Shown here one piece after another: positions 1 to 6,699 of a DNA stretch of 55,428 nucleotides (position 1 is the stretch's first letter; each line of letters opens with the position of its first letter). Position numbers and translations under genes: made by a program. The notes beneath the pieces are model-generated. The model saw nothing but the letters and a program-made list of their open reading frames with translations, was not told the origin of the DNA and made no database searches. This DNA comes from CAXBPY01 sp003455275. GTDB lineage: Bacteria; Bacteroidota; Bacteroidia; Chitinophagales; UBA10324. The stretch lies in assembly GCA_963977675.1 (NCBI GenBank), contig CAXBPY010000016.1:1-55428 (forward strand), read 5' to 3'.

Positions 1-465
1 GTCTGAAGTGTTGACCGGAATATTTCCTGAGAAGAATGAATAATTAAATCCTGAATTTTCTCCATCGAAAAGCACCAGCGGTTTTGCATCGTATGTCTTA
101 TACTTTTTTAGTTCAACTGAATAAACTCTGCCGCCCTTATTGCTCAGGGTTACTTTCATTAAATCATTTTCAATTGTGAGAAATGATTCAGAATTGTTGA
201 GCGAATCATTAAACAAACTTGCATTAGGAGCAATCACATTTGTTGTTAAGGAAGCAGATGAAGAATTTGTTGTAGTGTCTTTCTTTAAAGTTGTGGTATC
301 AGCCGAAGCAACTTTTGAAAGTGAATCTGCCTTGTGAACAAATGCAATCGAATCCTGAATATGTTTTTGATGCGCTTGCTGTTCGGCAGAAGGGCGATTA
401 AATACAGTCCATAAAATTAACAAAGCTCCAATGAGCACAAGACCTATGACGGTGTTCCTATCCAT
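1..465 (-). CDS. yidC: YidC membrane protein insertase, N-terminal part (cut by window edge)
   Basis: The reading frame runs leftwards from an ATG at 465 and stays open to base 1, giving 155 codons with no stop, so the 3' part lies outside the window. The protein opens with a membrane anchor (MDRNTVIGLVLIGALLILW), then a Ser/Thr-rich linker, then the start of the periplasmic domain (IENDLMKVTLSNKGGRVYSV, YKTYDAKPLVLFDG). That order is typical of Bacteroidota YidC, which inserts and folds inner-membrane proteins with or without SecYEG. It follows pyrG on the same strand, a neighbourhood I recall from related genomes. A TATGTTTG promoter element sits in the gap. A short TTCCGA/TCGGAA hairpin (497-515) lies in the leader; its role is unknown. 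Confidence 0.9.
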   Translation of the reverse strand, partial: MDRNTVIGLVLIGALLILWTVFNRPSAEQQAHQKHIQDSIAFVHKADSLSKVASADTTTLKKDTTTNSSSASLTTNVIAPNASLFNDSLNNSESFLTIENDLMKVTLSNKGGRVYSVELKKYKTYDAKPLVLFDGENSGFNYSFFSGNIPVNTSD

Positions 466-522
466 GAAATATGAGAATGAAATTTTTAAAAGTTGATTCC
501 GATTTTTTTTCGGAAAGGGCGG

Positions 523-530
523 CAAACATA
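523..530 (-). promoter_or_regulatory. Bacteroidota -7 element (TATGTTTG) for yidC
   Basis: On the minus strand the bases read TATGTTTG, a full match to the Bacteroidota -7 consensus TAnnTTTG. It lies just past the pyrG stop codon and about 57 nt before the yidC ATG, so yidC can be transcribed independently of pyrG. No clear -33 TTTG was identified. Confidence 0.5.
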
Positions 531-531
531 T

Positions 532-2184
532 CTAATAAACAGAAACATTTTCTGCTCGCGGTGTCACCGGTTCTGCAGGTTTTTGTTTATGCTCTTTGGC
601 TGCCTGAACAAATTTCATAAACAAAGGATGTGGGTTGTCGACAGTGCTTTTTAATTCAGGATGAAATTGAACACCGATGAAGTAAGGATGTTTTTTCAGC
701 TCTACAATTTCTACAAGGCCGCTTTCAGGATTCGTCCCTACAGGAATGAGGCCGGCACTTTCAAATTCAGAGAGATATTTATTATTCATTTCCCAGCGGT
801 GGCGGTGGCGTTCGCTGATATCCGTAGCATTATACGCCTGGTATGATTTCGAATTCTTTTTCAAATGACAATCGTAGGCGCCAAGCCTCATGGTGGCTCC
901 CTTCTTTGTAATTTTCTTTTGCTCTTCCATCATATCAATGACGGGATATTCGGTGGCATTATTGCATTCAGTAGTGTTTGCAGTTTTCCAACCGAGAACA
1001 TTACGCGCAAACTCGACTACACATGCTTGCATACCAAGACATATTCCAAAGAATGGAATATTATTTTCCCTCACATATTTAATCGCTGCCAGTTTGCCTT
1101 CGAAACCGCGAGCACCAAATCCGGGAGCAACCAATACTCCATTTAATTCGCCAAGAATCTGACGGGCATTCATTTCATTTATGTGTTCTGCATGAATGAA
1201 ATCAATTTTCACACGCGTTTCATTGTAAGCTCCGGCATGAATAAATGCTTCAAGTATGGATTTGTAAGCATCCTGCAACTCCACATATTTTCCAACCAAT
1301 CCAATTCGAACTTCTGAAGTCGGGTTTTTCAGTTTTCCAAGAAAGTCTTTCCATTTATCGAGATTAGGTTCTTCTTTCGAAATAATTTTCAGTTTGCTTA
1401 AAACTGTTTTATCCAATTTCTCTTTCAGCATGAGAAGCGGAACATCATAGATAGTGTCTGCATCCAGGCTTTCTACAACTGCATTGGTAGTTACATTACA
1501 GAAGAGGGCAACCTTTCTTCTCAATTCCTGATTAAGCGAATGCTCTGTACGGCATACAAGGATGTCTGGCTGCACACCTAGTTCCAATAATTCTTTTACG
1601 GAGTGTTGTGTTGGTTTTGTCTTCAGTTCTTTCGCAGCTTTGAGATACGGAATCAGGGTCAGATGAATAACAATGCAATTGTTGCTGCCGAGTTCCCACT
1701 TCAACTGTCTTACAGCTTCTACATATGGCAGTGATTCAATATCGCCGACAGTTCCACCTATTTCAGTGATCACAATATCCCAGTTTCCTTCTTCGCCCAG
1801 CAACTGAACGCGACGCTTTATTTCATCAGTTATATGCGGAATGACCTGAACTGTTTTTCCCAGATAAGCACCTTCGCGCTCTTTGTTAATTACAGTTTGA
1901 TAAATGCGGCCTGTAGTTACATTGTTTCCTTGTGAAGTTGGAGTATTCAGGAAGCGTTCATAATGTCCGAGATCTAAATCTGTTTCGGCGCCATCGTCTG
2001 TAACATAGCATTCGCCATGCTCATAGGGGTTAAGTGTTCCGGGATCAACATTAATGTATGGGTCAAATTTTTGAATCGTAACTCTGAATCCGCGTGCCTG
2101 AAGAAGTTTTGCGAGCGAAGCTGAGATGATTCCTTTTCCGAGTGAAGATGTTACACCGCCCGTAACAAAAACATATTTGGTCAT
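532..2184 (-). CDS. pyrG: CTP synthase
   Basis: The protein has 550 residues, the normal length for the family. It makes CTP from UTP, ATP and glutamine-derived ammonia in the cytoplasm. The N-terminal synthetase domain opens with KYVFVTGGVTSSLGKGI and continues with KFDPYINVDPGTLNPYEHGE. The C-terminal class I glutamine amidotransferase domain shows the nucleophile region PFFGICLGMQ (Cys near residue 385) and the His/Glu pair in VQFHPE near the end. The start ATG at 2184 leads straight into the conserved KYVFVTGG, so the start is secure. It ends in a short variable tail. yidC lies downstream on the same strand. With pyrR-pyrB and ndk it is one of four pyrimidine-nucleotide genes in the window, though not in one operon. 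Confidence 0.97.
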   Translation of the reverse strand: MTKYVFVTGGVTSSLGKGIISASLAKLLQARGFRVTIQKFDPYINVDPGTLNPYEHGECYVTDDGAETDLDLGHYERFLNTPTSQGNNVTTGRIYQTVINKEREGAYLGKTVQVIPHITDEIKRRVQLLGEEGNWDIVITEIGGTVGDIESLPYVEAVRQLKWELGSNNCIVIHLTLIPYLKAAKELKTKPTQHSVKELLELGVQPDILVCRTEHSLNQELRRKVALFCNVTTNAVVESLDADTIYDVPLLMLKEKLDKTVLSKLKIISKEEPNLDKWKDFLGKLKNPTSEVRIGLVGKYVELQDAYKSILEAFIHAGAYNETRVKIDFIHAEHINEMNARQILGELNGVLVAPGFGARGFEGKLAAIKYVRENNIPFFGICLGMQACVVEFARNVLGWKTANTTECNNATEYPVIDMMEEQKKITKKGATMRLGAYDCHLKKNSKSYQAYNATDISERHRHRWEMNNKYLSEFESAGLIPVGTNPESGLVEIVELKKHPYFIGVQFHPELKSTVDNPHPLFMKFVQAAKEHKQKPAEPVTPRAENVSVY

Positions 2185-2213
2185 GACTGAATGTGAGGAT
2201 TGGTTACGGGCTG

Positions 2214-2221
2214 TAAATGTA
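2214..2221 (-). promoter_or_regulatory. Candidate -7 element (TACATTTA) for pyrG
   Basis: The minus strand reads TACATTTA, one base off TAnnTTTG, 29 nt before the pyrG ATG. No convincing -33 box is placed at the expected spacing. Confidence 0.35.
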
Positions 2222-2295
2222 ATTGGAAAAAGTGCAAAACGATTTTTTGAAGAATGTTCTGAGCAAACTTTTCAGGTTTATTTTACTTCACGCTC

Positions 2296-2565
2296 ATGCT
2301 CAGATATCTTTTTTATATCGCACTTATTATTCTTTTCAGTGTTTTTGTTTTTGGAATGGCTCTTTCATTTTTTTTCAGTGATACGGTATATTATTTTCTG
2401 AAAGATAAACTTGGTGGCACCGATACCGGATGGGTAATTCTGCTTCTCATGAGCTCAATCGGTTGTGTGTTTCTATTTGATTGGGTGGCGCTTTTACTTT
2501 TTTCAAAATTCATTATTAAGAAAAAAGATATTGATGAGCAATCGGAAAAGCGAAACCAGAAGTGA
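2296..2565 (+). CDS. Small two-helix membrane protein, unknown function
   Basis: This 89-residue protein has two clear hydrophobic segments (about residues 4-27 and 45-70) separated by a short polar loop (KDKLGGTDTG), and ends in a charged Lys/Glu/Gln tail. No family is recognised. It stands alone between the divergent pyrG and the convergent amidohydrolase. Its TGA stop ends one base before the neighbour's stop codon on the other strand, which suggests a real, tightly packed gene. The ATG at 2296 places the first helix right at the N-terminus. Function unknown. Confidence 0.6.
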   Translation: MLRYLFYIALIILFSVFVFGMALSFFFSDTVYYFLKDKLGGTDTGWVILLLMSSIGCVFLFDWVALLLFSKFIIKKKDIDEQSEKRNQK

Positions 2566-2566
2566 T

Positions 2567-4240
2567 CTAATTATTGCTTTGATAAACCACTTCTCCATTC
2601 ACCACTGTCATCAGAATTTTTGACATCCAGGTATGAATATCAGGCATAGTCATGATATCATCTTCGAGTACGGTGAAGTCAGCAAACTTTCCGGCAACAA
2701 GACTTCCTTTTTCATTTTCTTCAAAGTTTGAATATGCGGCCCATGTGGTCATTCCGTAGAGTGCTTGCTGGCGTGTGAGTATTTCAGAAGGCATAAAACC
2801 GAATGGTGGTTCGCCATTGCGGTTCATTCTTGTAATGGCAGCATAAAATCCATACAGAGGATTTATTTCCTCAACCGGAAAATCGCTTCCGCATGCTACA
2901 ATGTTAGCTGCTACCAACAATGATTTCCAGGCATAGGCACCTTTCATTCTTTTATCACCAAGCCGTTGTTGTGCCCAGGGCATATCACTCGTAGCAAAGC
3001 ATGGTTGAATGGAAGGAATGACTGAATATTTAGAAAATAATTTCATGTCTTCCGGCGAAACAACCTGAGCATGTTCTATTCGCCAGCGTTTCATATTGAG
3101 ACCGCCGAGGATTTTGCCATACAAATCCAATACGAGTTTGTTGGCTGAGTCTCCAATGCAATGCGTGCAAACCTGAAATCCATTTGCTGCGCATTCGGCA
3201 AATTTCCTTTCAAAATATTCTGTGGGTTTTAGCAACAGGCCATAGCTTCCCTGCTCATCGGTATAAGGTTTTTTAAGAAGAGCTCCTCGTGAACCAAGCG
3301 CTCCATCAGCATAAAACTTAAACGCTCTCACATCGAGGCGATCGGTTTTGTATGGTCCGTTTTTATAATAGTAATTTCTGTTGGCATCATTATCAGTGAG
3401 CATGGCGTAGATACGCATTTTCAACTCGCCTGTTTTTTGAAGAGAGTCTATTACATCAATCACTTCTTTTTCCAATCCTGCATCAGAAACAGTAGTTAAC
3501 CCAACAGCAAAACATTTATCCTGCGCTGAGAGAAGCGATGCTGCGATTTCAGCGGGCGAAGGTTTCGGGATAATTTTTTCTAAACTATCCATTGCATTAT
3601 CTATCAATACACCAGTGAGTTTTCCATTTTTGATAATCAGCTGGCCTCCTGAAATTTTTGTGGCAACAGTAAAACCTGCCAGTTTAAGCGCTGCATCATT
3701 TGCAATTGCGGCGTGCCCATCTATTCGTTTAAGAAAAATTGGCCGGCCTGAACAAATTCCATTTAAAGACTCATTTGTAGGAAATTGTTTTACTTCCCAG
3801 TCATTCTGATCCCAACCTCTTCCCTGAACCCACCCTCCGGGATGAGAGACCGCATATTGTTCGGTAATAGAGATTACATCATTCCAACTTTTTGTTCCAA
3901 CCAGATTTATCCTTCCGAGCGACTGGCCATATCCGTAGAAATGACAGTGCGCATCAATGAAACCGGGATAAACAAATTTTCCATTCAGGTTAATTTCCTT
4001 CACCGCTTCATAATGCGCGCGTGCTGAATCTTCTTTCCCAACAAAAACAATTTTTCCCTTGTAAATGACCATGGCATCAGCAACATTGTTGTTGGGCGAA
4101 AGCGTATAAATCTTTGCATTGAAAACAAGTAATTCAGTTTTGGTTTTATAAACTGTATTAAATTTTTTATTGCTAATGAAAGCAGTGGTTAGAAAAATAA
4201 CTGCAATAACAAGTGACAGAATGTAAGTTCGGTGATTCAT
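2567..4240 (-). CDS. Exported amidohydrolase (YtcJ-like, amidohydrolase 3 family)
   Basis: The protein has 557 residues. An N-terminal hydrophobic stretch (LSLVIAVIFLTTAFI) suggests a signal peptide or anchor, so it probably acts in the periplasm. The rest matches the metal-dependent amidohydrolase 3/YtcJ group: the HxH metal motif in GFIDAHCHFYG, GRGWDQNDW, the DGHAA motif, FYADGALGSRG, HCIGDSAN, IEHAQVV, and GSDFPVE near the C-terminus. Family members hydrolyse C-N bonds, but the substrate of YtcJ-type enzymes is usually unknown and cannot be read here. It is divergent from the rhomboid gene with only about 40 bases between start codons, so the two promoters must overlap one or both coding ends. 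Confidence 0.88.
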   Translation of the reverse strand: MNHRTYILSLVIAVIFLTTAFISNKKFNTVYKTKTELLVFNAKIYTLSPNNNVADAMVIYKGKIVFVGKEDSARAHYEAVKEINLNGKFVYPGFIDAHCHFYGYGQSLGRINLVGTKSWNDVISITEQYAVSHPGGWVQGRGWDQNDWEVKQFPTNESLNGICSGRPIFLKRIDGHAAIANDAALKLAGFTVATKISGGQLIIKNGKLTGVLIDNAMDSLEKIIPKPSPAEIAASLLSAQDKCFAVGLTTVSDAGLEKEVIDVIDSLQKTGELKMRIYAMLTDNDANRNYYYKNGPYKTDRLDVRAFKFYADGALGSRGALLKKPYTDEQGSYGLLLKPTEYFERKFAECAANGFQVCTHCIGDSANKLVLDLYGKILGGLNMKRWRIEHAQVVSPEDMKLFSKYSVIPSIQPCFATSDMPWAQQRLGDKRMKGAYAWKSLLVAANIVACGSDFPVEEINPLYGFYAAITRMNRNGEPPFGFMPSEILTRQQALYGMTTWAAYSNFEENEKGSLVAGKFADFTVLEDDIMTMPDIHTWMSKILMTVVNGEVVYQSNN

Positions 4241-4279
4241 GGCACGAATTTAACGCGGAGCACAAACTCAAACCGGTTC

Positions 4280-5035
4280 ATGATAAATTATTTTCAAGAC
4301 GAAGCAAGCAAGAAAGAAGTAAGTCAGCTTAAAGCAAGCGTGCGGCTGGCTGCCTTATTTGTTGGGATTCTTGGTTTCATAAAACTTATCGGGTATGTTT
4401 TTGGCATTGATGATACATTTTATTCTCTCGGAATTTTTCCGCGAACATTTTCCGGATTGAAAGGAATTCTGTTCGCTCCGCTCATACATGCCGACTTCAA
4501 TCACCTGTTCAGCAATTCAATTCCATTTTTCATTCTCAGTATGCTTATCCTTAATTTTTATGGGCGATATTATTTCAATGTGCTTTTTCTTATCTGGTTT
4601 TTTGATGGAGTAGGCGTGTGGCTCATCGGAAGAGAAAGTTTTCATATTGGCGCAAGCGGAGTGATTTATGGTTTGGCAACATTTGCTTTCTTCAGTGGTG
4701 TGTTAAAGAAAAACAGAAACCTTCTTGCAATGTCGCTTGTGGTTTTGTTTTTATATGGAAGTTTTATATGGGGAATTTGGCCGGTTGAAAGTGGAATCAG
4801 CTGGGAAGCGCACCTGTTTGGGTTTATATCCGGAACATTTCTGGCGGTAGCTTACAAAAACAAGGGACCGAAGAATGACCCACTGCCCGAGTGGATGAAT
4901 GAGGAAGAAGAAGTTGGAAGTGAGATGTTGGATGTTGGAAGTGTTTCTGATGCCACTGAAAATTCAGAAGAGAAATCTTCACCAGTGAAAATTATTCACC
5001 TGAATTATGAATTGAAGAAAGAGCATGATAAATAA
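4280..5035 (+). CDS. Rhomboid-family intramembrane serine protease
   Basis: From the chosen ATG the protein has 251 residues. Catalytic features are visible: HADFNHLFSNS (conserved His/Asn of helix 2), HIGASGVIYG (GxSG nucleophile motif) and SWEAHLFGFISG (catalytic His in the last core helix), set among about six membrane segments. It would cleave transmembrane substrates inside the inner membrane. An upstream ATG at 4232 extends the frame by 16 polar residues but overlaps the start of the divergent amidohydrolase gene, so MINYFQDEA at 4280 is preferred. The C-terminal cytosolic tail is acidic and carries a heptad repeat array (EVGSEMLDVGSV). Its stop codon directly abuts the stop of the CotH gene on the other strand. 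Confidence 0.88.
   Translation: MINYFQDEASKKEVSQLKASVRLAALFVGILGFIKLIGYVFGIDDTFYSLGIFPRTFSGLKGILFAPLIHADFNHLFSNSIPFFILSMLILNFYGRYYFNVLFLIWFFDGVGVWLIGRESFHIGASGVIYGLATFAFFSGVLKKNRNLLAMSLVVLFLYGSFIWGIWPVESGISWEAHLFGFISGTFLAVAYKNKGPKNDPLPEWMNEEEEVGSEMLDVGSVSDATENSEEKSSPVKIIHLNYELKKEHDK
4913..4943 (+). repeat. Heptad tandem array inside the rhomboid tail (unit GTTGGAW)
   Basis: Four 7-nt units are read from 4913: GTTGGAA, GTGAGAT, GTTGGAT, GTTGGAA, then GTG. The array is in frame and encodes VGSEMLDVGSV, in which VGS recurs after seven residues. It sits in the acidic cytosolic tail, outside the catalytic membrane core. Confidence 0.75.
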
Positions 5036-6586
5036 TTATTGAATCACAATCTTTCTGCTCATCATTTTTCCATTCGCTGTTTTTACAGAGAGAAAATAGA
5101 TGCCTGCTTGCAAATCATTTACATCAAGAAGGATAGGTGACGGATAACGGATGATCGATGACAATACAGTTCTGCCTAAAACATCTTTCACTTCAATTTT
5201 ATTTCCTAACCACGAGCCGCTAACCACGAGCCACTGGCTACATGGATTCGGATAAACTGTCAATTGTCCATTGTCAATTGTCAATTCATTGTTCACGCCG
5301 GAAAGATTACAACCGCTCGCAAGCAACAAAGGCAGCACCGCATTTACTCTTTCAGGAATAAAATTTTTTAACCCCGGAGTATTTCCAATATCGGTTGTGA
5401 GGTTGGTTTCAAAATCCTGATTGGTAAAAAACTTATGTGGGTCTGCATAAACACTGGGTCTTATCCAGTCACTCAAGCTGTCAATCATCGGATTGAAGAA
5501 GGAGGAATCAAACCCTGTCATTAGTAAATTGTAAACTGCCTGATAGTAATCGCACTTCATGTCTGCATCATCGAGAGGTCGAGTTTCTAATGGACGGTTT
5601 TGTCCCGAAGGAATATAATCCGGAGGCAGTGCTTTCAACTGAGCAGTGGTAAGCCCATTGAGAAACACGCCGAAGGATTCATTGACATCCCACGATATCC
5701 ATTCAAATTTATCAGTGATTGTATTGTGGTATATGAAGTAATTGTGTCCGCTTCCCTGGTAAGAATCCATATTCGCGAAGAGAATATTGCAAGCCCACGC
5801 CCGATACCATTCTTGCAGATCAATCACCGTATCCAGCGATGATTGAAGAGTAGCAGCGGGGCTGTTGTTTAGTGTATTGCATAACAAAATCAAATCGCTC
5901 CAGTCATTTGCAATTTCGTTGGTGTGAAGTTCATAAGCACTGTAGTATGGAGTGGCGCTTGCTCCCATGTAATTAAGCGTACCATTAGGGTCACCTTTAA
6001 ATAGATTTCCATTTTTATTGCCGAAACGGTCTTTCAGAAATTTATTGTCAACTTCTTCTACCAGCATATACAATCCCCATAACTGATTATTGAGATACAC
6101 ATTCGCGTAAGTACATCGGGGTGCATACACACCATGTGTGTTCGCAAAATCAAGTGCGATTTTTTCCCTGAGGAAAGTAGGGTCTTTGAAACCGTTATTA
6201 AGATTGATTTTTGTAAGGCCATCCCATGCGAGCGTAGAGTCATAAATATCGAAATCAATTTTTAAACTTTTCTTGTTGTTCGGATTGTTGAAAGAAGAAT
6301 TCCCTTTTGTTTTAATTCCGATATTATTAAGAGTGTCTCCGTCAAAAATCCCATTCACGCTCATATAATAATCCCCGGCATGAGTCGCAAGTAAACTATC
6401 GAACCAGCTTGTTTGACTGAACTGAAGGTAAATAGTGTGAATCTGGTTGGAAGAAAAAATTGCATCGCCGTTTGTTTGCTGGGCTTGGCTCTTCGACAAG
6501 CTCAGAGTGACAGCAAGCAAGGTCAGAGTGACAAGAAGAATGACGGAAGGCGGAAGACCGAAGACGGTTTTGTAAATACTCTTCAT
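5036..6586 (-). CDS. Secreted CotH-type protein with T9SS type A tail
   Basis: The protein has 516 residues. A long signal peptide (about residues 1-36, ending QAQ) is followed by a CotH domain: GIKTKGNSSF, KKSLKIDFDIYD, FLREKIALDFANTHGV, LWGLYMLVEEVDNKFLKDRF and EWISWDVNESFG. CotH proteins are secreted kinase-like proteins; here the substrate is unknown. The C-terminus has the T9SS sorting pattern: VYPNPCS, then KDVLGRTV, LQAGIYFLSV and a basic end (SRKIVIQ), so it should cross the outer membrane. Oddly, the signal peptide, the linker before the sorting tail and the tail itself are built partly from short tandem repeats (five arrays). These translate to VTLSLSK, GLPPSV, ELTIDNGQLT, QWLVVSGSWL and SSIIRYPSP. 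The frame stays open through all of them. Confidence 0.85.
   Translation of the reverse strand: MKSIYKTVFGLPPSVILLVTLTLLAVTLSLSKSQAQQTNGDAIFSSNQIHTIYLQFSQTSWFDSLLATHAGDYYMSVNGIFDGDTLNNIGIKTKGNSSFNNPNNKKSLKIDFDIYDSTLAWDGLTKINLNNGFKDPTFLREKIALDFANTHGVYAPRCTYANVYLNNQLWGLYMLVEEVDNKFLKDRFGNKNGNLFKGDPNGTLNYMGASATPYYSAYELHTNEIANDWSDLILLCNTLNNSPAATLQSSLDTVIDLQEWYRAWACNILFANMDSYQGSGHNYFIYHNTITDKFEWISWDVNESFGVFLNGLTTAQLKALPPDYIPSGQNRPLETRPLDDADMKCDYYQAVYNLLMTGFDSSFFNPMIDSLSDWIRPSVYADPHKFFTNQDFETNLTTDIGNTPGLKNFIPERVNAVLPLLLASGCNLSGVNNELTIDNGQLTVYPNPCSQWLVVSGSWLGNKIEVKDVLGRTVLSSIIRYPSPILLDVNDLQAGIYFLSVKTANGKMMSRKIVIQ
5139..5159. repeat. Heptad array in CotH tail (unit GACGGAT)
   Basis: Units GACGGAT, AACGGAT, GATCGAT are read on the plus strand, flanked by the looser GATAGGT and GACAATA. 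On the coding (minus) strand it encodes SSIIRYPSP within the T9SS tail, between the conserved GRTVL and the LQAGIY motif. Confidence 0.6.
5206..5240. repeat. Heptad array in CotH tail (units CTAACCA / CGAGCCR)
   Basis: Five 7-nt units are read on the plus strand: CTAACCA, CGAGCCG, CTAACCA, CGAGCCA, CTGGCTA. They encode QWLVVSGSWL on the minus strand. The sequence resembles the CAACCAC arrays at 8957 and 53418. Confidence 0.75.
5258..5285. repeat. Heptad array in CotH linker (unit TGTCAAT)
   Basis: Four near-perfect units are read: TGTCAAT, TGTCCAT, TGTCAAT, TGTCAAT. It encodes ELTIDNGQLT immediately before the VYPNP of the sorting tail, so it forms the junction between the secreted domain and the T9SS signal. 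Confidence 0.85.
6491..6533. repeat. Dispersed element (cTTCGACAAGCTCAGAGTGACA) inside the CotH signal peptide
   Basis: Two copies of GSTCAGAGTGACA start 21 nt apart (6500 and 6521), preceded by CTTCGACAA. On the coding strand this gives VTLTLLAVTLSLSK, the hydrophobic core of the signal peptide. A related copy lies at 53378-53411 in an intergenic gap. Confidence 0.75.
6544..6567. repeat. Heptad array at CotH N-terminus (unit CGGAAGR)
   Basis: Units CGGAAGG, CGGAAGA, CCGAAGA, then CGG. It encodes residues VFGLPPSV between the basic N-terminus and the hydrophobic core of the signal peptide. Confidence 0.65.
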
Positions 6587-6699
6587 GGTTGTGATTTTGA
6601 TTCTGACTTTTTTCAGTGAAGTAAGATTAAGAAATTTTTTTTCTCTTTATACTTTTAATACGACCATATACATTCGTCGCTTCTCAAAAAATTAATTCA

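Noticed and set aside
140..337. Plus-strand frame at the window start
   Set aside because: It is the antisense of yidC, whose conserved N-terminus is clear on the minus strand.
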